From: Saprospiraceae bacterium
GTDB taxonomy: Bacteria > Bacteroidota > Bacteroidia > Chitinophagales > Saprospiraceae
DNA length: 64,000 nt
Assembly (NCBI GenBank): GCA_016715985.1
Contig: JADJXD010000001.1
Span: forward strand, 4,340,001-4,404,000
Direction of reading: 5' to 3'
The notes under the pieces were generated by a model. That model had not been told where the DNA came from. It saw nothing but the letters and a program-made list of their open reading frames with translations, and searched no databases. Below, piece by piece: positions 63,811-64,000 of this stretch (its first letter is position 1; the number at the start of each line of letters is the position of its first letter). The position numbers were made by a program, and so were the translations under genes.

Positions 63811-64000
63811 TATTAATCCCGAAGGGATTTGATGTTTATAGAAAAATGAGACGGGTGTATGGTTCGACCCCATCGGGGTCGCATAAGAATATGGAATGTA
63901 GGTACTACAAACATATGACCCTTTCCGGGTCGGAGATTTGTCATTGTTTGTTAATCCTGATGGGATTAGATGTTTGTAGAAAAATAAGTCAGGGGTATTG
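63811..64000. repeat. Cluster of extragenic palindromes at the right edge
   Basis: Two copies of a unit: TTAATCCCGAAGGGATTTGATG with TTTATAGAAAAAT (63813-63847) and TTAATCCTGATGGGATTAGATG with TTTGTAGAAAAAT (63951-63986). Between them are GACCCCATCGGGGTC (63866-63880) and GACCCTTTCCGGGTC (63918-63932), both near-perfect palindromes. Related to the copy at 57695-57745. No gene. Confidence 0.75.

Noticed and set aside
61051..64000. Orphan methyltransferase (hsdM and hsdS without hsdR)
   Set aside because: Absence of hsdR cannot be claimed because the operon starts close to the window edge and hsdR may lie just outside.

Overview
The window comes from a member of the Bacteroidota. Several start regions carry the Bacteroidota promoter signature (TTTG, about 19 bases, TAnnTTTG), Shine-Dalgarno sequences are weak, coding DNA is AT-rich, and there are many short palindromic extragenic repeats and secreted YwqK/MORN-type repeat proteins. 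A Saprospiraceae-like or Chitinophagales-like host is plausible but cannot be proven from this sequence.

Layout. 1-9.6 kb: start of a secreted protein, a large secreted protein of unknown function, a MITE-like element, class II fumarase, a DUF3089 lipoprotein, an exported Fe/Mn superoxide dismutase with an extra C-terminal domain, and a 970-residue MORN/YwqK-like repeat protein. 9.9-25.9 kb: a complete hydrogen-metabolism locus with two [NiFe] hydrogenases. One is a membrane-bound group 1 enzyme (hyaABCD-like) whose small subunit has the six-cysteine proximal-cluster pattern of O2-tolerant enzymes. The other is a cytoplasmic NAD(H)-linked group 3d-type enzyme (HoxF, a HoxU-HoxY fusion, HoxH, and a HoxW-type protease). 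The maturation genes hypA, hypB and hypF sit beside the first enzyme, and hypC, hypD and hypE beside the second. 26-28.3 kb: an AAA/DUF4143 ATPase and a ParE/RelE-type toxin-antitoxin pair. 28.4-36.7 kb: a complete trp operon (trpE, an S23-type four-helix protein, trpG, trpD, trpC, trpF, trpB, trpA) behind a classical attenuator whose 19-residue leader peptide has three consecutive Trp codons. Its trpF is fused through six in-frame repeats to a DUF559 endonuclease-like domain. 37-39.5 kb: a lipoprotein, a membrane protein and a two-component pair.

39.7-57.5 kb is the most unusual part: an AT-rich, same-strand island of conflict-type genes wired by effector-associated domains (EADs). EAD11-like modules occur on five proteins, EAD1-like modules on two, and a third Death-like C-terminal module on two. 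They are joined to a pterin-carbinolamine-dehydratase-like domain, a NACHT NTPase, a trypsin-like protease, a transmembrane beta-repeat protein and domains I cannot name. An alpha/beta hydrolase, an SGNH hydrolase, a pYEATS protein, a SIR2-domain protein and a DUF3696 ATPase (now split by an IS1595-type element) lie among them. I read it as a modular NTP-dependent surveillance and effector network. The members and shared modules are visible in the sequence; the network function is inference.

57.5-64 kb: a gene-free stretch packed with IS21-type terminal motifs, an AlbA_2/HATPase regulator flanked by a 73-bp direct repeat, hsdS and hsdM of a type I restriction-modification system, and dispersed palindromic repeats to the edge. 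No tRNA, rRNA or CRISPR array was recognised.
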